Source: Bryum argenteum (lineage: Eukaryota > Streptophyta > Bryopsida > Bryales > Bryaceae). Taken from it: DNA of 64,000 nucleotides. Numbering within the stretch: position 1 is the first letter of the stretch; each line of letters begins with the position of its first letter. The DNA lies in NCBI GenBank assembly GCA_037043015.1, contig CM073321.1, positions 43,978,420 through 44,042,419 of the forward strand. The letters run 5' to 3'. Of this stretch, positions 33,399-44,278 are shown one piece after another. The position numbers and the translations under genes are program-made. The notes below the pieces were generated by a model. The model was not told the DNA's origin and did not search any database. It saw only the letters and a program-made list of their open reading frames with translations.

Positions 33399-34001
33399 TC
33401 ACTTCGGAGTTGTGAACTTCCTTGGCGGGCCGCTTTTCAGCGGCTGCTCCCCGACCTGCAAGTAACGCATTAAGTCGGAGTACTTAGTGAACTTCATGTT
33501 CCTGTACTCTTGAGATAAAATGGCACAAGCAGGTGGGAATAAGTTTAGAGTTTTGTTGATGAGTTCTGCTTCAGTGACGGTGATGCCGTAGAGTCGGAGC
33601 TGAGCTACGATGCGGTGGAGTTCAGAATCATAGGTTGAAAAATTGGGGAAGTCTATCACTCGGAGTGCACTCCAGTCGGCTTGTGCGCGGGGAAGAAAGA
33701 TCGTCTCCTCGTGTTCGAACCTGGCCTTCAAAGCATGCCACAAGCGTGCTGGATGTTCCTCCGCAATGTATTGCATTCGGAGACTCAGGTCCATGTGACG
33801 CCGCATCAGGAGTAGCGCCGCCCATAAGTATATTGGCGGGATTTCCTCCTCCGGGTGCAGCTTGAGTATGACGTCGTTTTCATCTGCACACAACGTTGCT
33901 CGGATGTTGAAGTTCCAGTCCGTGTACTTGGACCCATCTGGTTCTAGCTGATCAAAGAGAAGTGGTGCCGTTATAGACTCTCTTCCCTTCTGCGTGTTCA
34001 T
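33399..34001 (-). CDS. Copia gag (UBN2-type)
   Basis: The frame begins with ATG at 34001 and shows the copia gag fold signatures: FDQLEPDGSKYTDW near the start, PARLWHALKARFE, then FPNFSTYDSELHRIVAQL and a C-terminal KYSDLMRYLQVGEQ. A basic linker (33178-33402, another frame) and a CCHC knuckle near 33130-33150 follow. The 200-residue length fits copia gag proteins before the knuckle. Confidence 0.85.
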   Translation of the reverse strand: MNTQKGRESITAPLLFDQLEPDGSKYTDWNFNIRATLCADENDVILKLHPEEEIPPIYLWAALLLMRRHMDLSLRMQYIAEEHPARLWHALKARFEHEETIFLPRAQADWSALRVIDFPNFSTYDSELHRIVAQLRLYGITVTEAELINKTLNLFPPACAILSQEYRNMKFTKYSDLMRYLQVGEQPLKSGPPRKFTTPK

Positions 34002-34193
34002 GGTGATCGCCTCTAGCGTATAAGCTGCTGGTTACTCTCAAGGTCGCGGTCCTCACTCCCTATACTAAATGCTACTATCGATCCGGAAGCATGGAGGAGA
34101 AAAAGAGAGGAGTAATCGGGACTGTTAAAGAGATGCTCTATTGCAGAACCGACCTAGCAAGCAAAGAGAGCTACGAGCAAGGTGTTGATATCG

Positions 34194-34259
34194 TGTTGTG
34201 AGGAGCGAAAGAACAAAAGGTAGAAAATGCAGAAAAGAGGAGGATGGCAATGAATGGCC
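34194..34259 (-). repeat. Copia 5' LTR, first part
   Basis: The first 66 bp of the right copia LTR are here; it resumes at 62563-62768 after the Ty3 element. Added together (66 + 206) the length equals that of the left LTR, 272 bp. Confidence 0.9.
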
Positions 34260-35882
34260 TGTGAGCCTAAATCCCGGTGACCCGGTTTTTAAGCCACAAG
34301 TTTGGCCGTGGGCGTGGGTGCAAGTAAAACGACCTTCCAAGCAATGGACACCAAACTTCATACATACATGCAATTTCTAGTTTGGATTCACAAGGAGACA
34401 CAACCATTCACTCAAGTCTCCATTTAATGCAAAACAAGTAGCTCCAGCAGTGAATTGAGTCCGCCAAGCCTCCCTAGGAGGTTCAAATAACCCTCATTTG
34501 ACCACCCAGGGCCTAGGGCTCAATTATGGGCACAAAATGACCAAAAGGAACACTTAAGGCCTCTAAAACACATATGGACTAAGAGGTCCAGCACACAATT
34601 TAGGGCTGAAAACGGGTTGCAAATCACATCAAAGCACCTTCTACCTCAAGCCTAAGCACCCAATCAACATATGAGTGCTAACAATCAACTAAACATGCAA
34701 TTCTCCACCACTACACAATTTTAGGGTTAATTGGAGAATTTTGGGCAGCGCTTCCGCGCGGTTCCCTCACACGAATTCAAATCGTGACACAAGACAATCA
34801 AACCAGCATACACAAGCAAGAAAACTCACATTCATACATGAAACTATAACACAACATCACCAAATCAAGCTGCAACCCAAACATGTTTTTGGGCAACAAA
34901 TTGCCATTTTCCAAAGCATTCATGCATCTAACCCCACTAGGGTCGTTGCACACACAATCTAGCTACTCAAGAGTGTCACAATCACATCAAAGGAGGATGA
35001 AATGGGGCTTCCCTCAATCTGCCGCCACCAGTAAGGTCCTTCGGTAGAACGACGATTTTTCCCTCGTCCTTGCTCCAATGGAGGCGAGCTTGGTCCCGTT
35101 AGAAAGAAAACTCGACAATGCTCCTGGATCTCTAAGGCACGCCCCCCAATTCCTTGCCAATCGTGAGATCTCGTCCTTCAAAGCCGACCCTTCAACTCTG
35201 CCGTCACCAGTAAGGGTACTTTGGTAGAATTGCGATTTCTCCCTCGTCCTTGCTCCAATGAGGGCAAGCTTGGTCTTGTTGGAAAGAAAACTCGACAACG
35301 CTCCTAGATCTCTAAGGCACGCCTCCCAATTCTTCGTCAATCGTGAGATCTCGTCCTTCAAAGTCGGCAGCCACTCCCAAATTGAAAACTCCAACCCTTC
35401 TATCTTCTCCTCCAACCTACCCACACTCACACCCACATGCAACGAATCCACACATCCTACTTGCAAGTTTTTTTTGTGTTAGACCACCCAACTCTATTTT
35501 GCATAGCTACAACCTAAGAAAACTTTCACACACACACACACTCTCTTCCCCCACACATGGGAGAGAGAGAGAGACACACACTCTCTCTAACCCTAGCCCA
35601 ACGGTAGGGAGAAAACCAACTCCAATACATCCATCCAACATTTCATCTACCGGTCTTCTAACCCCTTTTCCACTTTCTAACTTTTTAGAACTAAAACCAT
35701 TGAGGATTTTGATTCTAACAAGTCCGGATTAGCGAGATAGGACTCCAAGACTTTCTACTATATGCCGAGGTTTGAAACTAAAAGGGTAAAACATAAGAAT
35801 AAGCATTATATAACGCGCGTAAATAATCAAAACCTTGCGGGAAGGGTTTTCCCGCCGAGGTGAACCATCTCAAGGGTTCACA
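34260..35882 (-). repeat. Ty3 3' LTR
   Basis: This LTR contains a CT/GA microsatellite near 35530-35590 and internal near-duplicate blocks (35034-35180 and 35205-35370, both carrying CTCGTCCTTGCTCCAATG). Confidence 0.95.
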
Positions 35883-35957
35883 GGTGTCGGCCATCTGCGG
35901 GGCATGTTTTGGAGAAACATGCTACGGGCCTAGAGTCTCGAAGCTCGTAGGCAAGTT

Positions 35958-38411
35958 CTACCCATTGGGCATGCACGGTCGAATGTGGTATAACTTACTC
36001 CTCTCGGCGTTAGTGCGAGAGGAGAATGGGGCACCATCTAACGTGGCGTAATCGGCCATGATATCCCGGTACCACCCAAAATGACTAAGAGCACTTTGAA
36101 CGCCCTTGACCGAAGTTGGGGATTCAAGCTTGAGGATTACCTCAACCTTATCGGGGTCCGGTTCTTTTCCGGCTTTGGACACCACATAGCCCAATAAAAC
36201 TCCCTTTTGGACCCCGAGGTAAACCTTGGTGGGATTCAAAGAGAGACGGTTTTGACGGAACCGTTTAAAACATTCACGCAACATTGCATAATGGTCAATG
36301 GCGTTTGTTTGGGTGCTAAAATCATCAATGAAGACCGACATGGACATATGAAGAAGGTCAAAGAAAATTGAGGTCATGACTCTTTGGAATGCCGAGGGTG
36401 CGTTGCATAAACCGAAGGGCATGACCACGTAGATGAATGTTCCCCACGGGGTGGTAAATGCGGTTTTGTGGTAATCATTGGGATGGATGGATACTTGGTT
36501 GTATCTCGAGTATCCATCTAAAAAAGTGTAGAGTTCATGACCCGCCACCTCATCCAAGATTTGGTTCACAAATGGAAGGGGGAAATGGTCCTTTTGGGTG
36601 GCTTTGTTCAATCGACGGTAGTCGATGCACACCCTCAACTTCCCATTTTTCTTCTTCACAAGCACCATAGGGGACACCCAATCCGTGATTTCCACCGGTT
36701 TAATGAAACCCCCCTCTAAGAGCTTTTCCAACTCGGCCTTGACCACAAGTTGGAGGCGGGGGTTCATTCGGCGTTCCTTTTGCCGGACCAGTATGGACCC
36801 CGGAAGTAGGGGGATCGTGTGTTGGGCAATCTCCGGTGGAATGCCCTTGAGGTCTTTATAGGACCAAGCAAAAATATCCCGGAATTTGAGGACAAGACCC
36901 TTGAACCTCTCAATTTCTTCCGGGGATAATTGAGCCCCCATTTTGATGGGGCGGGGCTCTTCGCCCTTTAGCGACACGTCCACATCTACGCAATCGTTGA
37001 TTGGGACCGTGACCGGGTTGGTGGGGCCATGATACCAATCACTTGGCACCGCGGGGTAAATAGGTAAATCGGAACCCACCTCCAAGTTAGTGGAGGTTTT
37101 GCGGAAATGAAGGGGAGGAGGGAGTATTTCGTCCTCTTCTATTAGCCCTTCAAAACCGAGGCTTTGGGTTCTGTCTATCTCGAGGTTGTAAACCACCTTA
37201 TAGTCAACCTCGTCAACCACGGTTGTTACCCCGGGGTATAGGCCTACCGGTTCTTCCAAAACTCTCATGGTAGTTATGACATTCACCGATTGTAACCTAG
37301 GGGTGTCAAGGTCCTCGGGATGATCCCGAAGCCATGTGGCGAATTCACCGTCATCCTCCCAATCATAAAGTCCCGGCCCAAGGTTTCTAATCGGGCCTAA
37401 ATCGATGGGATTGATTCCCGGGACCAACGCGGGGTGTATAAGGTCCACGTGTTCACCATCGGTGGATAGCATTGTCTTAGGCACTTCTCCAAGTGTTCCT
37501 AAGGAGGTGGGTACCCGACACCCGATGGTCACCATTGATCGATTTTCCGGCGGACCAAATTGCAACGTTGATTGATTGATGGACCAACGCTCGTCGGTGT
37601 TGGCCCTTCTCAACCAATCTCTCCCTAAAAGGATGGGATAAGCGGCCTTATTAGCCTCAAGCTTCAATACATGGAAAGTCAATGGGTAGACTTCCCCTCT
37701 CGCTTCCATGTGGCAATTGGCGATTTCGCCAAGTGGAGTAATTGGACGTTGGTCCGCCACCATGACAATGTAAGGGGAAGGGCCGGTAATATCTAAGCCT
37801 AGCTTAGCCATCGTGATGGAGGACATGACGTTGATGCCACTACCGTTGTCAACAACGGCGCCCGGGATGATTCTATCCAAAATAGAGACATCAATCTCGA
37901 AGGCACCGTCATCTACCAACGGGCTAGTGTACATTTTAGCGGCCATTACCACCTTCCGAGGTCTCCGGGGCATTGTCGCCCCTTCTTTGAACTCTTTCCT
38001 CAATGAGGGGGCTACCCGGATAAGTTGGGCTATGGATATATTAGCCCTAATGGTGCAAAGATCCGTCCAAAGGTCATAATCCGCCGCCGGGTTGAACACC
38101 CGGGTACCCTGAGCCGCTGGCCCTAGGGGATCCCGGTGTCCGGACTCCGCCGTGTCTACAAACCGATAGAGGTCCTCTACCTCATCATCAAGAGGTTCTA
38201 ATTGGATACCCTCCATTGAGGGTTGGTCCAAGGGTGGGTCCGGGGAAAACTCATGCAATTGGCTCCTCAAAAACTCCTTCACGGCCGGGATATCCGGTTC
38301 CTCTTCCGAGTCACTACCCTCTCGGGATATTGTATCAAGAGGTGGATTATTGGCCCGTTGTTGCCGTGTCATGACCGCCACATGGTGTTCAACCGGTTCC
38401 CCCACTACCAT
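35958..38411 (-). CDS. Ty3 protease-reverse transcriptase, 3'-truncated pol
   Basis: The 817-residue frame starts at ATG 38411, whose first bases overlap the gag stop (ATGGTAG). The protease is visible as VVDNGSGINVMSSITMAKLG with the PILLGRDWL strand. RT shows KKKNGKLRVCIDYRRLNKAT, then LDGYSRYNQVSIHP, TAFTTPWGTFIYVVMPFGLC and SVFIDDF (FIDD box). It ends soon after LLGYVVSKAGKEPDPDKVE and a short FGWYRDIMADY thumb segment. RNase H and integrase domains expected next are missing; only about 75 bp separate the stop from the LTR. The protease reads DNGSG rather than the common DTG/DSG, so activity is uncertain. Confidence 0.93.
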   Translation of the reverse strand: MVVGEPVEHHVAVMTRQQRANNPPLDTISREGSDSEEEPDIPAVKEFLRSQLHEFSPDPPLDQPSMEGIQLEPLDDEVEDLYRFVDTAESGHRDPLGPAAQGTRVFNPAADYDLWTDLCTIRANISIAQLIRVAPSLRKEFKEGATMPRRPRKVVMAAKMYTSPLVDDGAFEIDVSILDRIIPGAVVDNGSGINVMSSITMAKLGLDITGPSPYIVMVADQRPITPLGEIANCHMEARGEVYPLTFHVLKLEANKAAYPILLGRDWLRRANTDERWSINQSTLQFGPPENRSMVTIGCRVPTSLGTLGEVPKTMLSTDGEHVDLIHPALVPGINPIDLGPIRNLGPGLYDWEDDGEFATWLRDHPEDLDTPRLQSVNVITTMRVLEEPVGLYPGVTTVVDEVDYKVVYNLEIDRTQSLGFEGLIEEDEILPPPLHFRKTSTNLEVGSDLPIYPAVPSDWYHGPTNPVTVPINDCVDVDVSLKGEEPRPIKMGAQLSPEEIERFKGLVLKFRDIFAWSYKDLKGIPPEIAQHTIPLLPGSILVRQKERRMNPRLQLVVKAELEKLLEGGFIKPVEITDWVSPMVLVKKKNGKLRVCIDYRRLNKATQKDHFPLPFVNQILDEVAGHELYTFLDGYSRYNQVSIHPNDYHKTAFTTPWGTFIYVVMPFGLCNAPSAFQRVMTSIFFDLLHMSMSVFIDDFSTQTNAIDHYAMLRECFKRFRQNRLSLNPTKVYLGVQKGVLLGYVVSKAGKEPDPDKVEVILKLESPTSVKGVQSALSHFGWYRDIMADYATLDGAPFSSRTNAERSKLYHIRPCMPNG

Positions 38412-39514
38412 AGCAACACGGTGTCCACCTCCTCATGTATGATTAAATGCATACTTTGATGTATAGGGGGGTGGGCCGCGTTTGGGATGACCCCCGTGGT
38501 CGAAGGACCACCGGGAGGTACAACGCTATTCCGGACGTCTTGGGAGACCATTGGGTTGGCGTATACCGCCGGTGGTTGAGCGCTAGGGGGGACCGGTTGC
38601 ATCCCCATGTAATATTGGACCGGGGGATTACTTGGTCCCGTACCTTGGCTTTGGTCCGACGGTGGTGGAACATAACTAGTAGGAGCCATTGGATACCATG
38701 GAGTCGGGTATGTATGTAAAAGGTACCCTTGTGCCGACTTATCATAGAAGAAGCCTTGGGTGGGGGTTGAGGAGCTTGAAGCCCCCGGAACGGTTTCCGG
38801 CTTTGCCTTTTTTTGGCGGAAACACCGCTCGGTGGGGTGGTTGTCCCCACAATTGTCACACACCACGCCGGTCTCCACCCAATACTTTCCCGGACCAATG
38901 GGGTGAAATCGCCCACATGTAGGGCACGGCGTCCCCTTTGGTAATGGTGGATTACCCCCGGTTGGTTTGGGCGGTGTAGGCCGGCTATGTGGTGGGACAT
39001 ACGGGCTTGGATTAGGTGGACTTGGGCAAAATCGGGGAGTATGACCAAATTGCCGGCAATTTGTGCACCAAAGGTTAGACGGGTGTACCCCCGGTCTCAC
39101 TTACGGTGGTGGTGCATTCATGCTTTTAGCATTAATGGCCATGGTCAATTGGTCCCCTAGAGACTTGATGGTGTTCATCATATCCACCTTAAGATCATCA
39201 TTGGCCTTTTTAAACCGTTCCTCTAATTCCGCCAACCGGTCCACCTTAGGAGGTTCCGGTTGAGGGTGCCATTGAAGTTGAGGAGCCGGTGGCCTTGAAT
39301 CAAGGGGGTTGGGTTGAACATAACCGGAGGTATATGGTGCCATAGGCCTAGATGGCTCCCCCGGGGTTTGACCCTCCTTATGAGGAGGTTCGTAGTGAGT
39401 GGGGATAAATGAAGGAACCGGGGCCACCGATCGGGCCCACATTCGGTTATTCTCCTTCTCTATACTCTCAACTCGACGGGCAGCGGTTTGGGCATCACCC
39501 ACCGTTCGGGGCAT
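38405..39514 (-). CDS. Ty3 gag C-terminal part with zinc knuckles
   Basis: This is the part of gag downstream of the DNA-transposon insertion. It begins near PRTVGDAQTAARRVESIEKE, has a proline-rich linker, and then an in-frame TAA at 39101-39103. After it come CTNCRQFGHTPRFC (a CX2CX4HX4C knuckle at about residues 5-18 of the downstream part), CPTCGRFHPIG and CDNCGDNHPTERC. It ends with VLLW and TAG at 38405. The in-frame stop (sequence CCGTAAGTGAG) could be a nonsense mutation or part of a splice donor. Confidence 0.85.
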
Positions 39515-39521
39515 GGAGGGA

Positions 39522-39530
39522 CGTAGCTAC
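39522..39530. other. Weak candidate target-site duplication, left
   Basis: CGTAGCTAC left of the transposon and CGTGCATTC right of it (57930-57938) match at five of nine positions when aligned. A 9-bp duplication would suit a Mutator-like element, but the match is poor and does not restore the gag frame exactly. Confidence 0.25.
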
Positions 39531-39565
39531 GGTGTGAGCGGAGAGCGGTGAGCGGTGAGCGTTGA
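39531..39565 (+). repeat. Left terminal inverted repeat of the 18.4-kb transposon
   Basis: About 35 bp made of 7-mers of the form GAGCGGT/GAGCGGA/GTGAGCG. The first 27 bases or so match the reverse complement of the right end; beyond that the number of 7-mers differs. Confidence 0.88.
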
Positions 39566-40000
39566 GCCATCAAATTTCAGGATTTAGAGCGCTGATTTGG
39601 TTTTTTTAGTAAACAAATTTCTAAAAATAATATTTTACTATTTATTTCAGGAATATTCTCAAGAATATTCGAATATTCTTCACTTATTACCGTGGTTTTG
39701 TGCTCCTAAACCCGTGGATATAAGGCTAAATTTTCTGAAATTCGGTGGACTTAAACCACGTTCTTCAAACATGATGAGACATTTACGAATTTTACAGAGT
39801 AGACTAGAATATTATAACTGTGAAATCAACAGTCCAAGTTTGTATAGCAAATCATAATTTTTGGTAAATATGGATACATTTATTGATTATAGTAAAACGC
39901 TGAGATCAAAATAATAACGTGTGAAACACACGATTACAGGGATAACATGTAGAATGGGTAGATGTGGATGCTGGTTTACGTAATGTGACCTTGAGGTAGT
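39566..40000. other. Left subterminal non-coding segment of the transposon
   Basis: AT-rich, with no credible gene. It contains GAATATTC clusters at 39650-39680. It is probably the transposase 3' flank and subterminal transposase-binding region; no function is shown. Confidence 0.4.
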
Positions 40001-43000
40001 CTACTCTCTAACTTGGTCTAGGATTCCCCTCTCTAGAATGTTTTTCACCTCGTTGAAACTGAGGGTGGGCGCGTGGATGAAGAGGTCTCTATCAATATCA
40101 AATTTGCATACCAATACTAACACGAAGTATAGGTGCTTGCAATGTCTATACGGTTCGCCTTTTCGTCCTAACTTAGCTATGGTTTTTTTGAACACCGGGC
40201 AAGAACACTCAGGGTTCTCACTAAGAGATAGTTTATAGATAGACTCTGAATCTGACTCCAAAGCAACGATACATCCAAAACCAGGTTGTGGTATCATGGT
40301 CACCTCGAGTATTTTTGCCTCCATGGCACGAGCTGAATCAATGTTCTTCATGTGCTTCGGAGTCACAGCCTTGATGCGTCGAAGAACTTTAGACCTGCGT
40401 GATTTGGGGTACAGATCAGCCTTGTCCGGGGAATATGTGACAAGTCTCTCGGTGGCGCAGAAGTATTGAATGTGCGGTTGAGAGGAAGGCGTTCCTTTTG
40501 TGGGAGCCGAAAACCCGCATTCTCCAACACCTCTATCTCGTCCACTGTCAGATTGGTCCCGATCTTCACGGGCCAAATAGAGGGAATAGGCGGTCGACCT
40601 TGTTTCCGAGAGAACGGCTCAATCCATTTACGACGACTGCCCTTCACACAACGCTCAATGTAAATGCGGACAAAAGAAAAAGCGATCGCTTTTTTTGGAC
40701 CCTCTTGAGGACGCTGCCATACTCCGGTGTAAGTTGGAGCTGCGGTCGCCTTTCCGTTTTGGACAATGCGGGATTCGCATTTCTTCTTGGTCTTAGCCAT
40801 AATACCCCAACAAGCCTTGGATGAGGATTCTTTCAAACGAGCAATGTGCCATAGACGCTCATTCACTCTCGTCTCTTGGATAGCAATGACGAAAATCTGG
40901 GTCCTGGAGAAGAGGACGGTTCCAGCGGTTGCTCTTGAACTTCATCCTCTTCGTGGATAGGACTGAGATTCTCAGCAAGAGCTCGTGTGACTCTTCTGCC
41001 TATTCGAGGGCGTGAGTAACTCACGGTATCAGGTCGATGAGTTTCATCTTCAGCACCAATGGGAACATCAGCCTTACGTTTCCTAGAACCAAAAATCTCT
41101 GCCCCCTCCAAGTGGGCGTCACGCGTACAGTAAGCTTCTGCTTCAGGGAAGTCCATAACGGCCTTGTTGAGGCAAGATGGATTGCGGATCGATTAGCCCG
41201 ACGTTGAGCGGTATAAAGACGCCGGCGAAGTTCTTCTACGGATGGTGCGATCCACTTGCACCGCGTTTGTTGAATTGGTGGTAGCCGACCACTTGGAGGA
41301 ATGCCCGAACGTAGTCGTCAACGGCTGCGACGTAGAGATCCCTACCCTTATTGCCAGACGCTTGCAACCACTTGTTGTGGATTGACTCCGCAAGATTACA
41401 TGAAGGCATCTCTGCGAGTTCTTCTGCCGAATATTTTCTTTCCTGCAATGATCAAACGTATTAGGCCTTTATTACTAATTTGAATTTGTACTTAATACAG
41501 ATTGGAAGTATATAAATGAACATAAAAATCAACTATTACTATATAAACAAGAACTGTTAATTTCTTTGGTACTGTCATAACATTACAGAAGCTACCATAG
41601 AGCATGAAATCAGCAGAATTATTGCAAAGAAATAGTACGCTTACTAGTTCCATAAATCCAACCCATTGTCTGTATCTAAAGTGCCAGTACGCAAGCCAAT
41701 GACCCAAGTGTTCTAAACCAACTTCGGAAGTGGCCTTCGAGGATGCCCACCATGCTCTTATAGCCCAATATCGGGTCTCAGCCTCTTCCATGGTGCGCGC
41801 ATCCTTATACTGCTTACAGAGAATCCGGTGTTGGCCTTGCAATTCGGGCACAATGCATTGTTTCGTATGTTTCTCAAGAGACTGCGTCCAATGGAAATAA
41901 CATGTCCGTTCCCGACCTTCCATGGGGATGACAGGGTTCCCAGAGCCGTAGATGATGCGCACAGCGTTCCAATTGGCTTGAGCACTATCAGCCATAAAAC
42001 CTTGGAACTGCGGCTTGGGTACTCCGTTCCTCGCCATCACATGATTAAGGTTCTTCCAGAAGACGAGTTGAGCATCTTTGTCCTCTGATTGGAAATCACA
42101 GCATGCAATGGTTAGAATGCGTTGGTAACGTGAGTCGTACACGTGGCAGGCCATGGTGGTCCAATCCGTAACGCGTTTGACATGGTCAAACATCATCCAT
42201 GCGTGGGAGAGATATCCTCCAGGCTGCATTCGGCGAACCAGATCAACACCGCTTCCGGGGCCGACCTCCGACATCTTGAATATGAAGACTTTCTCGGATT
42301 CGTCGCCCTGGCCAGGGAACATGTTGCGTTGCACATATGCCCAATTGCTGAGACCTCTGAGCTTTGTGATCCCATCGAGAATGCCATACCTACGCAAGTA
42401 CTTGAAAGTGTAGATACGATTCCGCATACTTGGAGAGTTTAACTCTTTGCATTGTTCAAAGACAGGTTCGAGCTGCTGAAGAGAAAGATTGCCGGTTTCG
42501 GGGTCACCTTCGTCACGGAGAAGTAAGTTACCTAACAAGTCTTTGCTGGTTTCCATAACTATTTTGGAAACGGTTGCTTGAGGGTTACGGTCAATATGCT
42601 CTTCTAGTAACTCATCTATTTTTTTCCTTACACATCTATAATCTCCAACTTTGACAGGGTGCTCGTGCGTTCCTATATGGACACATGCACGCTCCTGACA
42701 ATCCTCTCCAACTACGTAAAAGATCTTCGCAGAACAAGGCGCAACACAAACAGGAGGTTGTTTGCAAAGCTTACAGACCAACGTCGAGGTGGGTGGGGGC
42801 GATCCGCCTACCGAGAATGGGTCTTTGGTAATGCCTTCAAACTCCACGTCGTTTACTCCAGCGACTCGATCAAGTCGTTGCAAGAAGTCGCAGTCTGGGT
42901 TGTGGCACTGTAGATGTCCTACACAGTTGGAGTATTGGAAAGACAACCCTTGCGTATTGCTGATGTTGGTGGTCATCGTCCTAGTCCACACATGACCGTC

Positions 43001-43768
43001 GTACCGTTTATCCATCCCCTCCATGGACTTCGCAACCTTGTGAGTTGCAGACGGCAGAGTTGGCGGAAAGATGAAGAGTACATCGCCATTGAATGACGGA
43101 GGCAAGAAAGATACGTTGACGGTGCGGATGGTTTTGAAATCAATTTTTTTGAGGAGAGTCTTGCTACTGGGCATACTAGCGAGGTTGCAGAGAGATGGAA
43201 GAATTTTTTTGGGTCTCACAATTTGCGATGAAACTAAAGAAGGAGGGGTGGCTCTTAGATAGTTATCCCTAACAAGAGGTGGCAATGGAATATCAGACGT
43301 CAGACGACATGGTTGCAGAGGAGACTTCTTCTCGTCTTCTGATGAATCCGATATGTCAATGGTGACTTCGAGACCTGGTTCGACCTTGACACGAGTAAGA
43401 GCTGGAGCAACCGTGGAGATAGTAGAAGAACTACGTGGGGTCAGGAGAACTGTTGAGGCGTTCATGACGGACTCTGTCAAGCCGTAGAGGCGATACTTTC
43501 CAGCTCGAAGCTTCCAGATTGTAGTATTGTTCTCTAGGATGATTGGATCTACGACCATGGAGTACTGAACATGATTAGTATCAGGTTCTAGAACTTCTCT
43601 CTCTAACCACAGGGAAGATGCATCGTAGCCGAATTGAATTCCAAGCCACGATGCACTGATGTCTACGACACCTTCAAGCCCTACGGCCATGCAAATGGGA
43701 ACAAGTGCTCCTTGTGACAGAATCTCAACAATGTCTGCGGCAATGGGTTCAGTGGACGAGGAAGCCAT
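40001..43768 (-). CDS. Mutator-like (MULE) transposase with SWIM finger, frames broken in 3' part
   Basis: ATG at 43768. Exon 1 (43768-41645, 708 codons) ends at a GTAAGC donor; the acceptor TTGCAG leads in phase into 41442 (ERKYSAEELAEMPSCNLAES, HNKWL). Domains: an acidic N-terminus; a zinc-binding region near 42655-42915 (HLQCHNPDCDFLQR, later CVHIGTHEHP) resembling WRKY/GCM1-type fingers of MULEs; the catalytic region with MACHVYDSRYQRILTIACCD, FMADSAQANW and the CYFHWTQSLEKH (C-x2-H) motif; and a C-terminal SWIM finger CSC...HCKH at 40130-40212. Between 41238 and 40440 the protein continues in different frames (VEELRRRLYTAQRR; CTRDAHLEGAEIFGSRKRKA; NERLWHIARLKES), implying several frameshifts, unseen introns or assembly errors. 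Cut-and-paste transposition is the family role. Confidence 0.85.
40130..40212 (-). other. SWIM zinc finger of the transposase
   Basis: The pattern C-x-C, then about 22 residues, then C-x-H is seen (NPECSCPVFKKTIAKL, then YRHCKHLYFVL). SWIM fingers end most MULE transposases and bind DNA or protein. The frame containing it stays open to its stop at 40001. Confidence 0.9.
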
Positions 43769-44191
43769 GATGTCCGAGAGGACCAACGAGCATCGACAGT
43801 GGATGTAAGGAAAGGATACACACTAGGTACGATACCGTTTATAAGAGAGAATTTGTACTAAGATCTCGTAATGAAGTGAATAAGGTGGGGAGAGTGATTA
43901 AACCAGACAATTACCATGAGGAAGAGTGAATATGGTATACCATTAGGCAATTGTAATTAGTGTCATTAAAGTGCAAATGCTGACAGTCACGAAATTGGAA
44001 AAGTGACGGCGGCCGGCATTGTCAGAGCATTTGTATGCAAATTCAAAAATTAGATTAGCATATCATGTCAGAGACTGTCACAGTTGGCAGACCACGAGCC
44101 GTCATATTTGTTGCGATAATTTATGATAAACTGCACAATTTACGTTAGGGGCGGCTTGTGAACTTTGTTTAAATAGGAGTAGGACGACGAG
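43769..44191. promoter_or_regulatory. Divergent promoter region between transposase and plus-strand genes
   Basis: Roughly 420 bp separate the two divergent start codons. It contains several CTGTCA/TGACAG-type motifs in both orientations (for example 43980-43990, 44021-44026 and 44067-44082) and AT-rich stretches. Shared control of the two transcription units is a reasonable inference; no single promoter element is certain. Confidence 0.45.
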
Positions 44192-44278
44192 ATGGTCCTT
44201 TCTTTCGTTCGTTTAGTTCGAGTTGGTAAGGTATTGAGACGGTACGATCAGTGTGCTTCTGTTCAGAGTCTTGACATT

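Noticed and set aside
35903-35923. Hairpin GCATGTTTTGGAGAAACATGC next to the Ty3 LTR
   Set aside because: Isolated imperfect palindrome in the remnant between pol and LTR; no repeat or context to give it meaning.
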